A stretch of DNA of 64,000 nucleotides from Fibrobacter sp. (GCA_012513915.1 JAAZBG010000099.1:1-64000), one strand, 5' to 3'; positions 25,772 through 37,228 are shown, counted from the first letter of the stretch. Made by a program: numbers and translations. Notes: a model not told the origin generated them from the sequence alone.

Positions 25772-26353
25772 TCAGAAATTAACATTTGTATGCTGGAAAT
25801 CCTCATTAAGGGTTGTAACACTCATTATGCGGGTATCTTCATAGAGTTTAAGGTTGACCTTATCCTGCGTTATCTCTATGTCATCGCTATCAGAACTGTC
25901 AGCTACCTTTGATAAATCATTTTTCATGTCTTTTGGTACTTTTCCTGGAAGTTCAATATTTTGGCTATTTTTATCTTCTTTCAGTTTTTTAAGTTTAGCC
26001 CGCAATGAATAATTTTCGCTGACAACGATGTCATATTCTTTGTAGAGCTCTCGTAACTTATCTTTTAAATCGTTGATTTCTGAAGAACAGTCGATTTTTT
26101 CCCGCTTGAAATCATCAATAACATTCTGTTGATTATTGATAGAATCTGTTACTGCAGAGATCGCTTTTTCCAGTTCCTGAAGCTTAACCTCGGAAGAAAG
26201 ATGCGGAGTCAGTGAGATTGTTCCGTTGTTAAATTTCAGAACCTCACTTTTTAAATCACTCTGCAGCGTTTTCTTTTGAGCGAAATAGAAAACAATTCCT
26301 ACAAAAATTACAAAGGAAACAATTGGAATAGTCCAAAGCATCTCTATATGCAC
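25772..26353 (-). CDS. Membrane-anchored coiled-coil protein, unknown function
   Basis: 193 residues: a short N-terminal tail, one membrane span (about 6-24, IPIVSFVIFVGIVFYFA), then a long heptad-rich region (about 55-130, with LQELEKAISAV and INDLKDKLRELYKEYD), and a Lys/Asp/Ser-rich end. The topology resembles many small envelope or division-associated proteins, but I recognise no family. The tracked start is GTG with GGGG about 7 bases upstream; ATG at 26341 is the alternative. It is monocistronic, with non-coding DNA on both sides. Confidence 0.65.
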   Translation of the reverse strand: MHIEMLWTIPIVSFVIFVGIVFYFAQKKTLQSDLKSEVLKFNNGTISLTPHLSSEVKLQELEKAISAVTDSINNQQNVIDDFKREKIDCSSEINDLKDKLRELYKEYDIVVSENYSLRAKLKKLKEDKNSQNIELPGKVPKDMKNDLSKVADSSDSDDIEITQDKVNLKLYEDTRIMSVTTLNEDFQHTNVNF

Positions 26354-26745
26354 ACTACAACCCCATTAAATAAAAACAATTATTGGTACCTTTAACAAAT
26401 TTATAATCAAGCAATTATTAAAATCAACCATTCTGTTGTATATATTTCCGGTAAAACCGGCTTTGCGTTGAAATAAACTGTTTCTAATACATGAAATTAT
26501 CTATTTTACAACAGAAACGCAAATAATTAAATCTTTTTCATCAAGAGGCAGTTTGCAATTGGTAAAATTGTATGATTTGAAGCAAACCTGCTCCAGACAC
26601 AAATGCAATACCCTCAGTACAGAGCTATCGGTTCTACCTTGAACCTTATACCCGCAGAGCATCGCGGCGCACTATAACAGATTAATAATTTAAATGCCTG
26701 CACGCATTGCAAATGACTATGCTGCATGATTAACAAGGAGTAATT
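26354..26745. other. Intergenic region between divergent genes, no gene found
   Basis: It must hold promoters for both flanking genes, but I cannot place them with confidence. GGTTC/GAACC (near 26629-26644) forms a short hairpin. No ORF with a Shine-Dalgarno and no recognisable structured RNA was seen. Confidence 0.5.
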
Positions 26746-28095
26746 ATGTCAAACCTTCCTATTATGTCAGTTTCAGGAATTCGTGGAGTTGTTGGAAAAA
26801 CAATTGATGAAGACTTTGTTGCAAAAATCGCGTTTATTCAAACAAAACAGGCTGGTGGTGGAAAAATTGTCATTGGCCGCGATACGCGCCCATCCGGTGA
26901 AAGTTTCATGAAAGCAGCATGCAGAGGAATCAGGGCTGCTGGCGGTATACCGGTTAATATCGGCATAGCTCCAACCCCGACGACGTGTGTTGCAGTGCCG
27001 GCGCTTGGAGCAAACGCAGGAATTATCCTTACTGCAAGCCACAATCCCGGTCAATACAATGGTTATAAAATGGTACATAAAACCGGCCGCCTTTTTAAGG
27101 GCAGCGAGTGTGATTCTGTTTATAATGCATTTTTTAATAACGATTACCATCCAATAGAAATTATTAACAAATCGGCAGCTGAACCGGCAGAGACTATTGA
27201 CGCTGCGGTTATTCACATTGAGAAAATATGTCGCAACATTGATGTTGACCTTATCAGAAATGCCGGCATCTCCATTGCAATCGATTCAATAAATGGTGCA
27301 GCAGCAGCAGTATTTCCAAAGCTGCTTGACAAGCTCTCTGTAACGTGGATAGGTGTACACAATAAACTTGATGGTGATTTTGTGCATAATCCGGAACCAC
27401 GGCCGGAACACCTTGGCGATCTTGCATCCCTGCTAAAAAACAATAATGGCCTTTGGGGCGGGTTTGTTTTTGATCCTGATGCCGACAGACTTGCCACAAT
27501 GGGTGAAAACGGGGAAGAAATTTCTGAAGAGATGACACTGGTCTTTGCACTTGATAATCTGCTGAGTCGGGCAGCAACACCGGTAGCTACCAACATGTCA
27601 ACATCAATGCTCATTGACGATGTGGCAAAAAAATACAAAACAAGTGTGATCCGGACAAAAATCGGCGAGGCAAACGTTGTTGAAGGCATGATGAAAAATA
27701 ATTGTCTGGCTGGTGGTGAAGGTAACGGTGGAGTGATCTATCCGGTAATCAGTTGTGCCCGTGATGGTTTAGCTGGAATTGCTTTAATTCTCGAATTAAT
27801 GGCAAAACAGAAGAAACGGCTATCGAAGCTTGCAAACGAATGGCCCCTTTATGCGATAGTAAAAGAGAAGATTGCCTGTGAAGGTAAAAATCCGGCAGCA
27901 ATAATTGACAGACTTAATACTGTTTTCGCAGATGAAAAACGGGATAACCTTGATGGCATGAAGATTATCCGCGACTATGGATGGGTTCACCTGAGATCAT
28001 CAAATACAGAGCCGATTATCCGCTGTTATGCAGAAGCCCGGACAATGCAACAGGCAAAAGAGCTGGCCGAGATGGTTATGAAAAAAGTTCCCTGA
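26746..28095 (+). CDS. Phosphoglucosamine mutase / phosphomannomutase family enzyme
   Basis: An alpha-D-phosphohexomutase that moves phosphate between C6 and C1 through a phosphoserine. The phosphoserine loop is TASHNPG (S98), the Mg loop DPDADR (243-248), the sugar loop GEGNGGVIYP, and the phosphate-binding loop RSSNTEPIIRCYAEA. 449 residues. GEGNGG, rather than the GEQSGH of standard bacterial GlmM, resembles archaeal-type GlmM/PMM, so the substrate (glucosamine-6-P, mannose-6-P or glucose-6-P) is uncertain. AGGAG lies 5 bases before the ATG. A strong hairpin follows. If it is GlmM, it feeds UDP-GlcNAc to the neighbouring Mur pathway. Confidence 0.9.
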   Translation: MSNLPIMSVSGIRGVVGKTIDEDFVAKIAFIQTKQAGGGKIVIGRDTRPSGESFMKAACRGIRAAGGIPVNIGIAPTPTTCVAVPALGANAGIILTASHNPGQYNGYKMVHKTGRLFKGSECDSVYNAFFNNDYHPIEIINKSAAEPAETIDAAVIHIEKICRNIDVDLIRNAGISIAIDSINGAAAAVFPKLLDKLSVTWIGVHNKLDGDFVHNPEPRPEHLGDLASLLKNNNGLWGGFVFDPDADRLATMGENGEEISEEMTLVFALDNLLSRAATPVATNMSTSMLIDDVAKKYKTSVIRTKIGEANVVEGMMKNNCLAGGEGNGGVIYPVISCARDGLAGIALILELMAKQKKRLSKLANEWPLYAIVKEKIACEGKNPAAIIDRLNTVFADEKRDNLDGMKIIRDYGWVHLRSSNTEPIIRCYAEARTMQQAKELAEMVMKKVP

Positions 28096-28120
28096 TTCTA
28101 AAACGATAAAAAAGTTTTTC

Positions 28121-28142
28121 GGGGGCGGGCATTTCCGCCCCC
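28121..28142 (+). terminator. Terminator after the phosphohexomutase gene
   Basis: A perfect 8-bp GC-rich stem, GGGGGCGG / CCGCCCCC, with a 6-base loop, 25 bp after the stop codon. The T tract is poor (TCTATATT). Confidence 0.65.
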
Positions 28143-28629
28143 TCTATATTCGTTCCTGCCTGGACATGTATTTCAGACAATTGACATAATGAGCAATATT
28201 GCAGCACTATACCAGCGCTATAACTGCTGAAAAATCATCGATTTTAAATATACAAATCCATTTCAACGTTATTTTTGGCAACAATTCTGCCGGATGCATC
28301 CAAACTCCCCCTGATAATGAATGTTGACTTCCGTATACAGGTGTTCTAATTCTTTCTTCAAATTTGCATACCACTGTTTTTCTGAATATTAATACGAAGA
28401 TACGAACACTTTAATTTATACATTATATATTGTATTACGTTCCCGTTTTATTTATTTTTTGAAATATTTCATTCCAGAACAGTGCGTAAGTGTTCTCTGC
28501 TTTTTTTAATCAGAACGTTCCGCACAAGCAGTCTGATATATCACCTGTTAAGTAGGATTTATGTAACGGTACAGGGTTTTGTTTTGATACTTTTTATCTG
28601 CAAACAAACACCAGTATAAGGAGAAAAAA
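28143..28629. other. Long intergenic region, no gene found
   Basis: AT-rich. The only structure I see is a weak hairpin, AGAACA/TGTTCT (28476-28496), followed by CTGC and T7 (28501-28507), which could end a short plus-strand RNA. AAGGAG at its end is the Shine-Dalgarno of the next gene. Confidence 0.45.
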
Positions 28630-29922
28630 ATGAAAATCGCCCCAAAAATCACTGCTGTTTTTTTACTTCTTGCAGCCATGCTTTCAGCTCAGAGTCTCAC
28701 TGGATCGTTTACTATCACACTGAAAGGCCCCGCAACCGGTGATCAGATCAACATTGTAAAGGCTGGTGCACGCACAATGCTGAAAAATGAAATAATCAGT
28801 TGGCTGAAAACCTCACACGAATTCAAATTTGATACAACAAACGTTCTGACAAATCTTGCGATAGAAATTCTCACCGACTCATGTATCAACCATGGCAAAG
28901 AGGAGTCATCATTTAAAGGTCGCGAATTGTCAATTTTTTATACGGTAACTGAAGCTGCTGCCGATGATGCCTTGAATTCATTCGACAGAGCATCTGAAGA
29001 GTTTGTTCGCAGGAATATCATCACCATGCAGAACGCTGAGAAAGACAGTAACAATGCAGCGTATTTCAAATCAGCACTGATAGCATATTGCTACTCTTAT
29101 GGTCATTTTGGAGAACCGATCATCCTTGATGAAGCCACAGGCGTGACAGTTGTCGAAGAAACCCAGAAAATCGTTCATAATCTTTTCAACCGGTTAAAAA
29201 TCCAGTCATCTGACATGATATTGCAGGGAAGAATCGGAAGGGCTGTTGATCAGCCGCCAATCGTGACAGCAGTACTTGACAGTACACCGATCAATGATTT
29301 GTGGTTCTGCGGGTATTTACAATCTGGCAAATATATCTATGCCGGCGTTACTGATGATCAGGGACAGTTGACTCTTAAGGATATGATGATCCCTCTTGTA
29401 TCCAATGGTACTCTTTACTCGCTTACACCTGATATCGGAAAAACCATAGGTGCACCGGTTTCCATAACACTTACCGATTTAAAAATCCAGGTCAAGGATG
29501 GTCATACTCAAACATTTATGTTTAAGGTAATTCAGCCGACTTATTCACTCGACTATAAGATTTCATCCGGTTCAGACCTGTCACTTCCTCCGGAATTTCT
29601 TAGCGATGCTGTTCTGAAAAAATATCTCAAAGATTCCTGTTTTGTTGTTGATACAAAGCCAAATGTTCCACCTGACTTCATGATTACCGCAGATCTTACT
29701 GTCGCCAATGCAGCAGTTGATATTACCGATGAAATGGGACTAAAAGTCACCGGCACTATTACCATTAAGGGATTATCCCTTGAAACTCCGAGAACTGAAA
29801 TAAAAAATGTCGAATATATCAAGCGTTACGCAAAAAGAACAGAAATCCCCTATGGCCTGGCGCTATGGGATATGAATATGCTTATGAAGCAAAACATGAA
29901 GTCAATCCTTAGTAAAATGTGA
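28630..29922 (+). CDS. Exported protein of unknown function
   Basis: 430 residues with a signal peptide (1-20, [13 protein letters not shown]). I recognise no family. The first half (20-190) is mostly alpha/beta with a [14 protein letters not shown] segment and could be a stand-alone domain. From about 205 short beta-rich segments dominate ([36 protein letters not shown] and so on), suggesting one or two immunoglobulin-like or carboxypeptidase-regulatory-like sheets. It is probably periplasmic. AAGGAG precedes the ATG. The 124-bp gap to metH and the different function argue against an operon. Confidence 0.7.
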   Translation: MKIAPKITAVFLLLAAMLSAQSLTGSFTITLKGPATGDQINIVKAGARTMLKNEIISWLKTSHEFKFDTTNVLTNLAIEILTDSCINHGKEESSFKGRELSIFYTVTEAAADDALNSFDRASEEFVRRNIITMQNAEKDSNNAAYFKSALIAYCYSYGHFGEPIILDEATGVTVVEETQKIVHNLFNRLKIQSSDMILQGRIGRAVDQPPIVTAVLDSTPINDLWFCGYLQSGKYIYAGVTDDQGQLTLKDMMIPLVSNGTLYSLTPDIGKTIGAPVSITLTDLKIQVKDGHTQTFMFKVIQPTYSLDYKISSGSDLSLPPEFLSDAVLKKYLKDSCFVVDTKPNVPPDFMITADLTVANAAVDITDEMGLKVTGTITIKGLSLETPRTEIKNVEYIKRYAKRTEIPYGLALWDMNMLMKQNMKSILSKM

Positions 29923-30052
29923 TAACGAATCAGGCAATACTGTTGTTTATCCACTGCGAACTGCCTCTTTAACTGGTCTGCTGAATTCATACCTGAAAAC
30001 AGCATTCATTCTCTATTCTGAGTATATCTACCTCAAACATAAACAGGTGTAT

Positions 30053-33000
30053 ATGACAATTTATGACATACTTGATACAAGAATTATGATTCTTGATGGT
30101 GCGCTGGGAACCATGATACAAAAGGTAAACCCGGTTGAATCAGACTTCCGTGGAAAACGTTTTTCAGATCACGACTGTGATCTAAAAGGCAATAACGACA
30201 TTTTGTCAATTACACAGCCGGATATTATCACCGATATTCACCATCAGTATCTCAGTGCTGGTGCAGATATCATTGAAACCAACACATTCAATGCCAATGC
30301 AATATCACAAGCAGATTATAATCTTTCACCTCTTTCGTATGAAATCAACGTTACATCCGCAAAACTTGCCCGAACAGCCGCAGATGAATTTACAAAAAGG
30401 AATCCATTAAAACCCCGCTTTGTTGCCGGTGTCCTTGGGCCGACAAACAAAACGCTATCAATTTCTCCTGATGTCAACAGACCGGAATACCGGAGTGTGA
30501 CATTCCCGGAAATCGCGGATGCCTATTACACTGCAGGCTCCGGACTTATTGATGGCGGCGCGGATATTTTACTCATTGAAACTGTTTTTGACACATTGAA
30601 TGCAAAAGCTGCTATCTATGCTCTGTTCAAGCTTTTTGATGACCGGAAAAAAAGTTACCCGGTAATGATTTCAGGAACAATCACCGATCTGAGCGGTCGC
30701 ACGTTAAGCGGCCAGACTCCCGCTGCTTTTTACCATTCAGTGGCACATATTTCACCTATCTCAATCGGATTCAATTGTGCTCTGGGTGCAGCACAGATGC
30801 GTCCGTTTCTCACCGAACTTCATCACGAAGCAACCTGCAGAACAAGTGTTCATCCCAATGCCGGGCTTCCAAATGCATTTGGCGGCTATGATGAAACCGC
30901 TGAACAGATGGCAACGACCATTAGAAGTTTTGCTCTTGACGGATTAATAAATATCGCAGGCGGCTGTTGCGGTACAACACCTGAACATATACAGGCACTA
31001 TCAGAAACTCTTGATGGTATTACGCCAAGGAAAGTACCTGCAAAGAAAAAACGTTCCTGTTTCAGCGGACTTCAACCTCTTATTGTTGATGACTCCTCAT
31101 TGTTTGTAAATGTCGGTGAACGGACAAATGTTGCAGGTTCCGCGAAGTTCAAAAAACTGATTGCACAGGGTTCATTTGAGGAAGCGTTACAGGTTGCATG
31201 TGACCAGGTAAATGGTGGTGCACAGATTCTTGATATCAACATGGATGACGCAATGATTGACAGTTTGACTGCAATGACTACATTTCTCAACCTGATTGGT
31301 TCTGAACCTGATATTTCAGTTATCCCCATCATGATCGATTCATCCAGATGGGAGGTTCTTGAAGCAGGGTTACAGTGTGTCCAGGGAAAATGCATTGTCA
31401 ATTCAATCAGTTTAAAAGAGGGTGAAGCTGCGTTTATCGAAAAAGCTGAAACGATCAGGCGTTATGGTGCGGCAATGGTTGTAATGGCCTTTGATGAAAA
31501 AGGTCAGGCAGATTCATTTGAACGTAAAATCGCAATCAGTGAGCGATCATGCAGATTGTTAATTGACAGATTAAACATAACACCTGACAACATTATTCTC
31601 GATCCGAATATATTTGCGGTCGGTACCGGAATTGATGAACATAAAAATTATGCACTTGATTTTTTCAGAGCGACATCGTGGATAAAAGAGCATTTACCAG
31701 GTGTACTGGTTTCCGGCGGTGTCAGTAACGTTTCGTTCTCCTTCCGTGGAAATTCTACCGTTCGTGAAGCAATAAACGCGGCATTCCTGTATCATGCGAT
31801 TAAAGCAGGTATGGATATGGGAATTGTCAATCCAACCCAGCTTGCGGTCTACGATGAAATTCCTGTTGACTTAAGAGAACATGTGGAAGATGTTCTGCTT
31901 AACCGTCATAGTGATGCAACTGAACGGCTGCTTGAATATGCTGAAACAGTCTCTGAAAAAGCACAGTCACAAACTACTGATAAACTTGAATGGCGTAATG
32001 ATCCGCTTGAAAAGCGGATTTCCCACTCACTTGTAAAGGGTATCACCGAATTTATTGATGATGATACAAAAGAGGCACTGGATACCTATGATGATCCAAT
32101 CCAGATCATTGAGGGTCCGCTGATGAACGGAATGAATGTTGTCGGTGAACTTTTCGGATCAGGAAAAATGTTTCTTCCGCAGGTTGTCAAGAGTGCTCGG
32201 GTTATGCGTAAAGCAGTTGCCTACCTTACGCCATTTATAGAATCCCGCAGGACTGCTGCCAAACTTAGTACATCAAAACCAAAAATTTTGCTCGCAACTG
32301 TCAAGGGTGATGTTCATGATATCGGCAAGAATATTGTCGGCGTTGTTTTACAGTGCAATAATTATGAGGTAATTGATCTTGGTGTCATGGTACCCTGTAA
32401 CGATATTCTGCAAAAAGCAAAGGAATATAATGTTGACATTATCGGATTAAGCGGACTTATTACACCATCACTGGAAGAGATGTCATATGTAGCATCCGAA
32501 ATGGAGCGATTGAACTTCACCATTCCCCTTTTAATAGGCGGCGCAACGACATCAAAAGCTCATACCGCCCTGAAAATCGCACCCAAATACAGTGGCCCGG
32601 TAATGTACGTCAGAGATGCATCACTTGCGGTACAGGTATGCCGTCAACTCCTCACCTCTTCGTCAAGTCAATCATTTGTTGAAAATACTAATCGTGATTA
32701 TGAAGAATTGCGCAATACCTATTCTCAAAACGATACTCAAAAATTGCTTCATTCCCTTGAAAAAGCACGTTCATTAAAATTTGTCAATACAACAACATAC
32801 AAACCATTAAAACCGAATAAATCAGGAATTACTACATTTACAAATTGCACTATTGACAGACTGGTGCCCTATATTGACTGGACGTTTTTCTTCAAGGCCT
32901 GGGAATTAAAAGGTACGTATCCATATATTCTTGATGATGCTAACGAAGGCGAACAGGCTAAGAAGCTGTTCAATGATGCACAGGATCTGTTACATGACTT

Positions 33001-33715
33001 ACTTAAGAATACGACACTGCAAATTAAGGGCATTCTTGGAATATTCCCGGCAAACAGTGACAACAACGATTCCATTAACGTCTACGAATCGGAAGATAAA
33101 AACAGAGTACTTACAGAGATTCACTGTCTTCGTCAGCAGATAGTAAAACCAAATAACAAACCAAATGTTTCACTTGCTGACTTTATTCTTCCTGAGTCAT
33201 CAGGAATTACTGATTACCTGGGATTCTTTGCAGTTTCTACCGGATTTGGCGTTGACATGCTTGTTGAACGATTTGAAAAAGACAGCGATTCCTATAACTC
33301 CATTATGGTAAAGATCCTCGCAGATCGTCTCGCAGAAGCCTTTGCCGAAATGCTTCACGAGGTTGTGCGAAAGGAACTCTGGGGATACGCAGCTGACGAG
33401 TCAATAAGTATTTCAGACATGCTTCACGTTAAATATAAAGGAATCCGTCCGGCCCCTGGTTATCCGGCCTGCCCTGATCACTCAGAAAAAAAACAGATAT
33501 TTGACCTGCTTGGTGTCGAAAAATCGATTGGCATAACATTGACAGAATCACATATGATGCAACCAGCAGCATCAGTTTGCGGGTACTATTTTGCAAACCC
33601 AGAATCACACTACTTTTCATTAGGAAAGATTGGTGATGACCAGATTGCAGATTTTGCAAAGAGAAAAGGAATCAGTATTGATAAAGCAAAAAAAAGAACC
33701 GGTATGTTTGTTTAA
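30053..33715 (+). CDS. metH: Cobalamin-dependent methionine synthase
   Basis: Transfers methyl from methyltetrahydrofolate through cob(I)alamin to homocysteine. All four modules are present in 1220 residues: the homocysteine domain (1 to about 330) with zinc ligands in GFNCALGA and [10 protein letters not shown]; the pterin domain (about 345-600, [15 protein letters not shown]); the cobalamin cap and Rossmann domains with the Co-ligand histidine in DVHDIGKN (H755); and the SAM reactivation domain ending around [15 protein letters not shown]. The track starts at GTG 30047; ATG 30053 is preferred since AGG lies 5 bases before it. No cobalamin or SAM riboswitch is visible upstream. The cell therefore uses or imports B12. 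Confidence 0.97.
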   Translation: MTIYDILDTRIMILDGALGTMIQKVNPVESDFRGKRFSDHDCDLKGNNDILSITQPDIITDIHHQYLSAGADIIETNTFNANAISQADYNLSPLSYEINVTSAKLARTAADEFTKRNPLKPRFVAGVLGPTNKTLSISPDVNRPEYRSVTFPEIADAYYTAGSGLIDGGADILLIETVFDTLNAKAAIYALFKLFDDRKKSYPVMISGTITDLSGRTLSGQTPAAFYHSVAHISPISIGFNCALGAAQMRPFLTELHHEATCRTSVHPNAGLPNAFGGYDETAEQMATTIRSFALDGLINIAGGCCGTTPEHIQALSETLDGITPRKVPAKKKRSCFSGLQPLIVDDSSLFVNVGERTNVAGSAKFKKLIAQGSFEEALQVACDQVNGGAQILDINMDDAMIDSLTAMTTFLNLIGSEPDISVIPIMIDSSRWEVLEAGLQCVQGKCIVNSISLKEGEAAFIEKAETIRRYGAAMVVMAFDEKGQADSFERKIAISERSCRLLIDRLNITPDNIILDPNIFAVGTGIDEHKNYALDFFRATSWIKEHLPGVLVSGGVSNVSFSFRGNSTVREAINAAFLYHAIKAGMDMGIVNPTQLAVYDEIPVDLREHVEDVLLNRHSDATERLLEYAETVSEKAQSQTTDKLEWRNDPLEKRISHSLVKGITEFIDDDTKEALDTYDDPIQIIEGPLMNGMNVVGELFGSGKMFLPQVVKSARVMRKAVAYLTPFIESRRTAAKLSTSKPKILLATVKGDVHDIGKNIVGVVLQCNNYEVIDLGVMVPCNDILQKAKEYNVDIIGLSGLITPSLEEMSYVASEMERLNFTIPLLIGGATTSKAHTALKIAPKYSGPVMYVRDASLAVQVCRQLLTSSSSQSFVENTNRDYEELRNTYSQNDTQKLLHSLEKARSLKFVNTTTYKPLKPNKSGITTFTNCTIDRLVPYIDWTFFFKAWELKGTYPYILDDANEGEQAKKLFNDAQDLLHDLLKNTTLQIKGILGIFPANSDNNDSINVYESEDKNRVLTEIHCLRQQIVKPNNKPNVSLADFILPESSGITDYLGFFAVSTGFGVDMLVERFEKDSDSYNSIMVKILADRLAEAFAEMLHEVVRKELWGYAADESISISDMLHVKYKGIRPAPGYPACPDHSEKKQIFDLLGVEKSIGITLTESHMMQPAASVCGYYFANPESHYFSLGKIGDDQIADFAKRKGISIDKAKKRTGMFV

Positions 33716-33764
33716 CCCCGACCACTGTAATCACATTCTCCGGAATTTCGCAGTAACCGGCTGG

Positions 33765-34424
33765 TTAGATAGAGACTGATTGTATTATTTTTTCGCTATG
33801 ATACAATTTCTGTGCACGCCAGCAAATACCTGCACCGGAAACAAACATAGCCCCGATAAGATAATAAATTGACATCGTAATAAATTGAGCAAGCGTCAAA
33901 TATATACTGACAAATATACCTAAAACAAACATGTTAACAAAATGAAGCAATCGCTGATTCGTAAGCTTAATTGAAAAGTAGGCACTTGCAGCGACGTTTA
34001 AAAATGTTGATGAGGTATAAAGTAAAAATGATTCAATACCAGTTGATGGCATTGAATTATAAAAGATATACCTATCAAGGAATAGAGAAAATATGATACA
34101 AACTGTTCCAAACAGTACACTCATCGTGATTATAAAAAACATTTTTCCATAAAGCACCGCATTTCTTGACAATCCAGAAGTAATCAGAATTTCCAGAGAG
34201 CCATTAGTCCGTTCTGAAACAAATATTGAATTTGAAAAGTTTGCAGTTATGACAATGGAAAAAAACACAAGCCACAACGGTCCACTGTCAAATGATTCGG
34301 AAGATCTTGTTGCAAGAAGCGCGCTCCATACTATGACAATAACACTATACAGTATAAACATTCCACGGTCTGCCCCCGCAAAACACTTCAATTCCTTTGC
34401 AAATACGATTTTGAATCCACCCAT
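33765..34424 (-). CDS. ABC exporter permease (ABC-2/CcmB-like)
   Basis: 219 residues with about six membrane spans. FANSIF-like SNSIFVSERTNGSLEILITSGLSR after the second span is the typical ABC-2 elbow, where the ATPase docks. The reading frame starts 26 bp after the ATPase gene, so the two form one transporter. The substrate is unknown; GldF-type, CcmB-type and antibiotic exporters share this architecture. Confidence 0.82.
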   Translation of the reverse strand: MGGFKIVFAKELKCFAGADRGMFILYSVIVIVWSALLATRSSESFDSGPLWLVFFSIVITANFSNSIFVSERTNGSLEILITSGLSRNAVLYGKMFFIITMSVLFGTVCIIFSLFLDRYIFYNSMPSTGIESFLLYTSSTFLNVAASAYFSIKLTNQRLLHFVNMFVLGIFVSIYLTLAQFITMSIYYLIGAMFVSGAGICWRAQKLYHSEKIIQSVSI

Positions 34425-34450
34425 ATATCAATTACCGGATTTTTTTGCTT

Positions 34451-35356
34451 TTAATTCTGTTTTGTATATATTGAACGTATTGTATCACTGAATCCTGTAG
34501 TTTCCGGTCTGATTTCAAACACCGGATATTGACACCTGACCATCTTTTCAACTATCGCCGGGATTGTCGTCTGAGGATTATTTACCAGAAAATCCCATCT
34601 TCCATTACTGCTGTTTATATTCGTACAGCCGCATTCAGAAAGTAACGGTAGACAATCACAAATAGCTGATGTAAAAAGAAGCCACCGCACATGCCCGCGA
34701 TTTCCACATTGTAAATCATCGAGTATCCCGCTGCTGAGATTCCCTACTCTGTCACACAGGTCATCAATAGTATCAAGCTGATGTGAACTGATTATCAATG
34801 CAGCACCGCGTTCTTTGGCATTCTTTACTATCATTCTGAAGTGTGCATATGCTGTCATGTCAAGCGCTACAGCCGGTTCATCAAGCAGAAGTACATCTGG
34901 CCATCCAAGGAATGCTCTGCACAGGGAACACTGCACCCGTTGTCCACGTGAAAGATGCTTAACCTTTTTATCGGCAGTTGCAATCACCGTATCACTCCAG
35001 AATTGAGTAATATACTTCTCCGTTTCAGACCAGGTAAGCTTCTTTGCTGCAGAGAATATTTTCAGATTCTCTTTAATTGTCAAATTTCCCCAAAAACCAT
35101 CATGATCAAGTACCACACCAAGCCGCGTATAAAAATCAACCTTATGATTCCATGGATTAAAACCGTTAATGGCTATAGTCCCGGAATCTGTTTTCAAAAT
35201 GCCCAGCATCAGCCGTAACAGTGTTGTTTTGCCTGCACCATTAAGCCCAACCAGCCCATAAGCGACTGATTTATCGACTTGAAGTGATACGCCATTTAAA
35301 ACGGTATGGTTTCCAAACGTTTTTTTTACTTCATTCAGTAGTATTGTATCAGGCAT
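34451..35356 (-). CDS. ABC exporter ATP-binding protein
   Basis: 301 residues. Walker A is GLNGAGKTT (36-44), the signature LSRGQRVQ, Walker B VLLLDEPAVAL and the switch histidine SSHQ. The signature has SRGQ rather than SGGQ, common in CcmA-like exporters. After about 215 there is a non-NBD tail of roughly 85 residues that I do not recognise. It is the partner of the permease just downstream; the promoter should lie in the 102-bp divergent gap shared with ispH. Confidence 0.88.
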   Translation of the reverse strand: MPDTILLNEVKKTFGNHTVLNGVSLQVDKSVAYGLVGLNGAGKTTLLRLMLGILKTDSGTIAINGFNPWNHKVDFYTRLGVVLDHDGFWGNLTIKENLKIFSAAKKLTWSETEKYITQFWSDTVIATADKKVKHLSRGQRVQCSLCRAFLGWPDVLLLDEPAVALDMTAYAHFRMIVKNAKERGAALIISSHQLDTIDDLCDRVGNLSSGILDDLQCGNRGHVRWLLFTSAICDCLPLLSECGCTNINSSNGRWDFLVNNPQTTIPAIVEKMVRCQYPVFEIRPETTGFSDTIRSIYTKQN

Positions 35357-35458
35357 AGTATAGAAAATGACTTATGCACATTTTTTTTACAATCATGATT
35401 TTTCAATTAAATATTCAGGTGTCCGAATCTATTTTTTACTCATACAACAGGAGTATTA

Positions 35459-37228
35459 ATGAAGATTATTGTTGCAAAAACTGCAGGTTTCTGTATGGGT
35501 GTAAAACGGGCTGTTGACCTTGCCCTCGAACATTCTGGCAAAGAATCGCATGGGATTCAGACATTGGGACCACTTATTCATAATAAACAGACACTTGAAG
35601 TCCTTAAACAGCGGGGTGTAACAACACTTGATGAAAACAAACCCACAACCGGAAAAGCTACTTTACTCGTAAGAGCACACGGCATACCGCCTGAAATGCA
35701 GAAAAAATACAGCACTCAGGGGCACAGGATCATTGATGGAACTTGTCCTAAAGTAAAAACTGTACACAAAGTAATTGAACGATTCAGGGAACAGGGTTTT
35801 TCAATAGTCATTACCGGCGATGAAGGGCATGCGGAAGTTATCGGACTTATGGGTTATGCAGGGAAATCCGGGTACCTTGTGCAGACCGTTGATGACATTG
35901 CAAAATTACCTGATCTTGACAAAGTGTGTCTGGTCTCCCAGACAACCTTTGACCGGATCCTCTTTGACACCATCGCAGATGCCGTACGGAAAAGGTTTAC
36001 ATCAAGCGAAGTTGTTATTAAGAAAACGATCTGTGCTGCCACTGATCAGCGCCAGGCGGAAACTGAAGAACTGGCAAAACAGGTTGATGCTCTTATTGTT
36101 GTCGGGGGAAAGAACAGTGCTAATACCCAGAGACTTGCTAAAATCGGAACAGATTGCGGTAAAATCACACAACACGTCGAAACTGAGAATGAAATCAATT
36201 GGGATTCTATCTCGCAATGTAAAACAATAGGTATTACAGCAGGTGCATCAACGCCAACCTGGATGATAAAACGGGTACATGATTATATTCAGTTCATGTC
36301 ACAAACCCGCAGACGAAGCATTAAGAATATACTGCTGTACATGCTTGACATTTTCGCAAACATGAATATTTTTGTTTCCCTTGGTGCTGTTGCTGTATAT
36401 TATGCATCGTGCTATCTTCAGGGATTTGATTTTAACCTGACCGGTGGATTGATCGCATTTACTTATTTTCTCACAATGTATCTCTGGAACAGTCTCGCAA
36501 GCATCGAAAAAACACAGCATCATGGAATAAGCCGGTATCATTTTTATCATGCTCATAAACGCATATTTTACATTATCGTTACTTTTGTAATATTACTCAC
36601 GCTGGGATTCTGTGCATTCTATTCGTTAAACCTCTTCTACCTTATGCTGTTTGCAACGCTTGCAGGCCTGGCTTATCACATGTCAATTCTTCCTTCGTTT
36701 TTACAACATATACTGCCTTATAAAACACTTAAAGATATCCCTACATCACGAGAACTTTTTATTGCTCTTGCATGGTGCACAGTTCTTACGTTCATGCCCC
36801 GGGTACTCGCAAATACCTTTACCATTGATATTTTGAGTATTGCCCTTTTTGCGTGGATTTTTATCATTGCTTATTTACGATCACTTATTTTTGATCTCCG
36901 TGATATTGAGGGCGACCGGATAATGGGACGTGAAACACTTATAACCATCATCGGCGAGAAACGTGCCCGTAAAGTCATGCTTCTGATGATCTGGATCTGC
37001 CTTGCAGCATTACTCATTGTACCATCAGTGCTTGGTCTCAGTGTTTACAAAAGTACAAAAGCGATACAGTTCTTTTTCCAGATACCGGTACTATTCTATA
37101 CCTTTGTCTTTATACGATGGAACTCAAATATTCATCAAAAGCGTAACACACTGTTTATAATGCTGACTGACGGGATGTTTTATTTGATGGCACTTGGTGC
37201 TGTGATGGCTGATTTTTTCCTCAGGTAA
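35459..37228 (+). CDS. ispH: IspH fused to a UbiA-type membrane domain
   Basis: Residues 1-280 are a full 4-hydroxy-3-methylbut-2-enyl diphosphate reductase, the last enzyme of the MEP isoprenoid pathway, with its three [4Fe-4S] cysteines in FCMGVKRAV (C12), DGTCPKVKTVH (C96) and TICAATDQRQ (C192), and the substrate loop GGKNSANTQRL. Residues 290-589 are a polytopic UbiA prenyltransferase-like domain with about eight spans. Its second motif is intact (DLRDIEGDRIMGRETL, D479/D482/D486). The first, normally NDxxDxxxD, is replaced by NSLASIEKT (344-352), with no Asp. The reading frame is continuous, so this is a true fusion. The fused domain may be inactive, atypical, or a membrane anchor for isoprenoid channelling. 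GGAG precedes the ATG by 7 bases. Confidence 0.92.
   Translation: MKIIVAKTAGFCMGVKRAVDLALEHSGKESHGIQTLGPLIHNKQTLEVLKQRGVTTLDENKPTTGKATLLVRAHGIPPEMQKKYSTQGHRIIDGTCPKVKTVHKVIERFREQGFSIVITGDEGHAEVIGLMGYAGKSGYLVQTVDDIAKLPDLDKVCLVSQTTFDRILFDTIADAVRKRFTSSEVVIKKTICAATDQRQAETEELAKQVDALIVVGGKNSANTQRLAKIGTDCGKITQHVETENEINWDSISQCKTIGITAGASTPTWMIKRVHDYIQFMSQTRRRSIKNILLYMLDIFANMNIFVSLGAVAVYYASCYLQGFDFNLTGGLIAFTYFLTMYLWNSLASIEKTQHHGISRYHFYHAHKRIFYIIVTFVILLTLGFCAFYSLNLFYLMLFATLAGLAYHMSILPSFLQHILPYKTLKDIPTSRELFIALAWCTVLTFMPRVLANTFTIDILSIALFAWIFIIAYLRSLIFDLRDIEGDRIMGRETLITIIGEKRARKVMLLMIWICLAALLIVPSVLGLSVYKSTKAIQFFFQIPVLFYTFVFIRWNSNIHQKRNTLFIMLTDGMFYLMALGAVMADFFLR

Noticed and set aside
25545-25844. 99-codon plus-strand ORF
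   Set aside because: Overlaps the real minus-strand coiled-coil gene, no ribosome-binding site, no homology-like pattern.
26590-26700. 6S-RNA-like sequence (CTTGAACC, CGCGGCGC)
   Set aside because: Only short segments match from memory; I could not build the long bubble-and-stem fold.
29923-30052. Cobalamin or SAM riboswitch before metH
   Set aside because: No B12 box or SAM-box signature in the 130 bp, and the region is too short for a typical cobalamin riboswitch.
36200-36350. IspH-UbiA as two genes joined by a frameshift
   Set aside because: The frame is open throughout, both domains keep their expected motifs, and no ribosome-binding site or start is needed at the junction.
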